Origin: Agarivorans sp050870875
GTDB taxonomy: Bacteria > Pseudomonadota > Gammaproteobacteria > Enterobacterales > Celerinatantimonadaceae
DNA length: 64,000 bases
Reading direction: 5' to 3'
Assembly: GCF_050870875.2 (NCBI RefSeq)
Contig: NZ_CP194041.2
Span: forward strand, 4,898,001-4,962,000
Shown here: positions 62,249 to 64,000 of the stretch, piece by piece
Numbering within the stretch: the first letter of the stretch is position 1
Layout: the number at the start of each line of letters is the position of its first letter
Program-made: the position numbers and the translations under genes
The notes under the pieces: generated by a model
What the model saw: the letters and a program-made list of their open reading frames with translations, nothing else
Told to the model about the DNA's origin: nothing
Database searches by the model: none

Positions 62249-63061
62249 TTAATGATCTTCATGAGCTAAAGCTAAGTAAACAATGGTTAGCATCATGAAA
62301 ATAAACGCTTGAAGCACAATGATCAAAATATGGAATATTGCCCATGGAACTGACAAAGCCCACTGAGCCCAAAATGGAACAAGGGCGGCAATAATAATAA
62401 AGATCAATTCACCCGCATACAGGTTACCGAACAAACGCAGCGCCAGCGAAAATGGCTTAGCCAACAAAGTGACCGATTCCAATAAAAAGTTAAAAGGAAT
62501 AAAAGCCCAGTGATTAAATGGTTGTAAAGTAAGTTCTTTTACAAATCCACTCACACCTTTCACTTTAATACTGTAAAAAAGTATCAATACAAACACTACC
62601 AAGGCCATGCCAAGAGTAATGTTTAAATCAGTAGTGGGTACAATTTTAGAGTATGGTATGCCTGCTTGAGCGGCGGCTTGAGGAAGAAAATCAACAGGGA
62701 TTAAGTCCATCAGGTTCATGAGGAAAACCCAAACGAAGATGGTTAAACCAATTGGCGCAATGACTTTATCGCTACGATGAAAAGCATCTCGTACCGAGCC
62801 ATCAACAAATTCCACGAGAATTTCGATAAAACATTGAAACTTTCCGGGAACGCCAGATGTTGCTTTTTGTCCCGTTCTATAAAAAACAAATAAGAACAGA
62901 ACCCCCAAGACAACTGATATTAGGAGTGAATCAACGTTAAATGTCCAGAACCCTGCTTCATGACACCCATGGTTAAACGCGAGGCCACCAGTTTCGGCCA
63001 CGCACATTTGTGCATTAGTCAGGTGATGCTGGATATAACCTGTAACAGATTCAGCAGCCAT
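62249..63061 (-). CDS. atpB: ATP synthase a subunit
   Basis: 270 residues (E. coli 271), integral membrane stator. The essential Arg is in the helix PFSLALRLFGNLYAGELIF (about residues 196-214). The C-terminal helix contains ILIIVLQAFIFMMLTIVYLALAHEDH. Overlaps atpI by 11 nt. Confidence 0.98.
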   Translation of the reverse strand: MAAESVTGYIQHHLTNAQMCVAETGGLAFNHGCHEAGFWTFNVDSLLISVVLGVLFLFVFYRTGQKATSGVPGKFQCFIEILVEFVDGSVRDAFHRSDKVIAPIGLTIFVWVFLMNLMDLIPVDFLPQAAAQAGIPYSKIVPTTDLNITLGMALVVFVLILFYSIKVKGVSGFVKELTLQPFNHWAFIPFNFLLESVTLLAKPFSLALRLFGNLYAGELIFIIIAALVPFWAQWALSVPWAIFHILIIVLQAFIFMMLTIVYLALAHEDH

Positions 63062-63455
63062 TTATCATCCTATTTTTCTTAGTCAAAAAAATAGAGGCGG
63101 TCCATTGCGTTAAACTACTGAGAACAAAACCGAGCAGTAGAGCGAGGGGCTCCACCTTAAGCAGGGTAAAGACCAGTACAAACAATATGGCAATAAGAGA
63201 TAGTTTTACGACTTCCCCTAGATAAAAACTTGTTACTACTTGTTTTTGCTTAGTTGCACCGACAAACCGAAACGCCATCAGCGTAAATAAGCTATTGGGT
63301 AGTAAGAAGATTATACCTCCGAGTAACACAGAAATAGCAATATCCTTATTAAAAAAGAAACCACTGTTTAGCGTTAGTAATACGACAAAACTCGTCTGAA
63401 AAATAACATAATAAAGCGCCTTGCGACGAATTGCAGATGTTAAAGAACCAGACAT
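63051..63455 (-). CDS. atpI: ATP synthase protein I
   Basis: 134 residues, four membrane helices (about 13-32, 40-58, 77-97, 101-119). Assists c-ring assembly and is not part of the finished enzyme. First gene of the operon; the start lies about 70 nt downstream of the predicted transcription start. Confidence 0.93.
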   Translation of the reverse strand: MSGSLTSAIRRKALYYVIFQTSFVVLLTLNSGFFFNKDIAISVLLGGIIFLLPNSLFTLMAFRFVGATKQKQVVTSFYLGEVVKLSLIAILFVLVFTLLKVEPLALLLGFVLSSLTQWTASIFLTKKNRMINGC

Positions 63456-63531
63456 TCTCGACCTCTACTAGTGTTTTACGTTAAACCTAAAGCCCAGACT
63501 AGGGCGAATAGGCTTGCTAAAAAGCCTAATG

Positions 63532-63559
63532 ATTATACGTTGAAAGTCTGGTTTTGCAA
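63532..63559 (-). promoter_or_regulatory. atp operon promoter
   Basis: On minus TTGCAA (63554-63559), 16 bases, TATAAT (63532-63537). An AGGCTTTTTAGCAAGCCT hairpin lies in the predicted leader before atpI. Confidence 0.75.
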
Positions 63560-63738
63560 TCAGAAGCCGCGTTCAATTCACTAATTCGTAACAGCTTATA
63601 TAAACAAAATATGGTTATTGTTAATTTTTATGTTACAAACCAGATAGTTTGGTCAGCTAAAGGTGAAATATAGTGTTTTAAATATGCAACATAGGTAACC
63701 AAGATCAAAGACTTGTGGCACAAATTAGTTTATAAAAA

Positions 63739-64000
63739 CTAAAGTGTTTCATCCGAGTCGATGAAAAGCCCCAAAATAGCATCTAACTCATCTAAGCTAG
63801 CATAGTCGATCACTAATTTTCCTTGGCCTTTTTTATTTTGCTGGATCTTTACCCCTGCCCCCAAACGCTCACTAATTCGTTGTTCTAAACGACTAATATC
63901 GGGATCGACCTTAGCAGGTGCCTTTGGTTCTTTGGGATTGAGAACCGCCTTCACTAATTTTTCTGTATCACGAACTGTTAAACCTTTAGCAGCAACACTA
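63739..64000 (-). CDS. parB: chromosome-partitioning protein ParB, C-terminal part
   Basis: About 86 C-terminal residues. VAAKGLTVRDTEKLVKAV lies at the end of the DNA-binding region, followed by a Pro/Lys-rich linker and the C-terminal dimerisation domain ISRLEQRISERLGAGVKIQQ. The final DELDAILGLF is the conserved C-terminus. The frame runs off the window, so the ParB N-terminal and HTH domains lie beyond. Position before atpI is standard in gammaproteobacteria near the origin. A TTAGTTT/AAACTAA palindrome just after the stop may end the transcript. Confidence 0.95.
   Translation of the reverse strand, partial: SVAAKGLTVRDTEKLVKAVLNPKEPKAPAKVDPDISRLEQRISERLGAGVKIQQNKKGQGKLVIDYASLDELDAILGLFIDSDETL

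Noticed and set aside
1..64000. CRISPR arrays, tRNA or rRNA genes, prophage
   Set aside because: No regularly spaced repeats, cloverleaf-like or rRNA sequence, or phage structural genes were seen on either strand.

Overview
The window looks like chromosomal DNA of a marine gammaproteobacterium near the Alteromonadales/Vibrionales (Shewanella- or Agarivorans-like). The evidence is the atpIBEFHAGDC-glmU order next to parB, the gmk-rpoZ-spoT-trmH block, a DeoR-type regulator upstream of glmS, E. coli-like genes (yihD, srkA, dsbA, polB, qmcA-ybbJ), CsrB-type sRNAs and about 100-bp attC sites. The taxon is inferred from gene content only. parB and the atp operon at the right end suggest that the origin region is near.

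1-4.9 kb, accessory region: a chromosomal integron on the 3' side of glmS. A broken integrase gene (intI, + strand) has a textbook LexA box at its promoter. Divergent from it, on the minus strand, are attI and four cassettes: a membrane protein, two unknown proteins and a small lipoprotein, each followed by an attC. Two unrelated attC-seeking elements have entered the array. One is a group II intron with no reverse-transcriptase ORF that interrupts the third attC. The other is an IS110/IS1111-family insertion sequence whose right end abuts the fourth attC.

4.9-23.3 kb: glmS and its DeoR-type regulator with a palindromic operator; a CRP-linked sugar transporter; yehS; a periplasmic binding protein; a yqjG-pirin-doxX cluster divergent from a LysR regulator; qmcA-nfeD; a LEA-type lipoprotein; ung; ppk2; gmk-rpoZ-spoT-trmH; a small membrane protein and a HIT protein.

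23.7-44.9 kb: two overlapping orphan solute-binding proteins, dsbA, an acyl-CoA synthetase, a CYTH protein, srkA, a MAPEG protein, ccoG, yihD, a membrane diguanylate cyclase, pgi, an acyltransferase-3, polB, glgX, a phospholipid-type acyltransferase and a MATE exporter.

44.9-46.2 kb, gene-poor: two paralogous CsrB-family sRNA genes on the minus strand, with about 20 and 16 GGA motifs, intrinsic terminators and upstream GacA/UvrY-type boxes. A third sRNA candidate lies between them. These RNAs would sequester CsrA, which controls carbon metabolism and motility in related bacteria.

46.2-64 kb: a TRIC/UPF0126 channel, nadE, pykA, a DUF2786 protein, an MscS-type channel, an outer-membrane protein gene split by an in-frame TAG, a solitary trpB, glmU, the complete F1Fo ATP synthase operon with a recognisable promoter, and the C-terminal part of parB running off the window.
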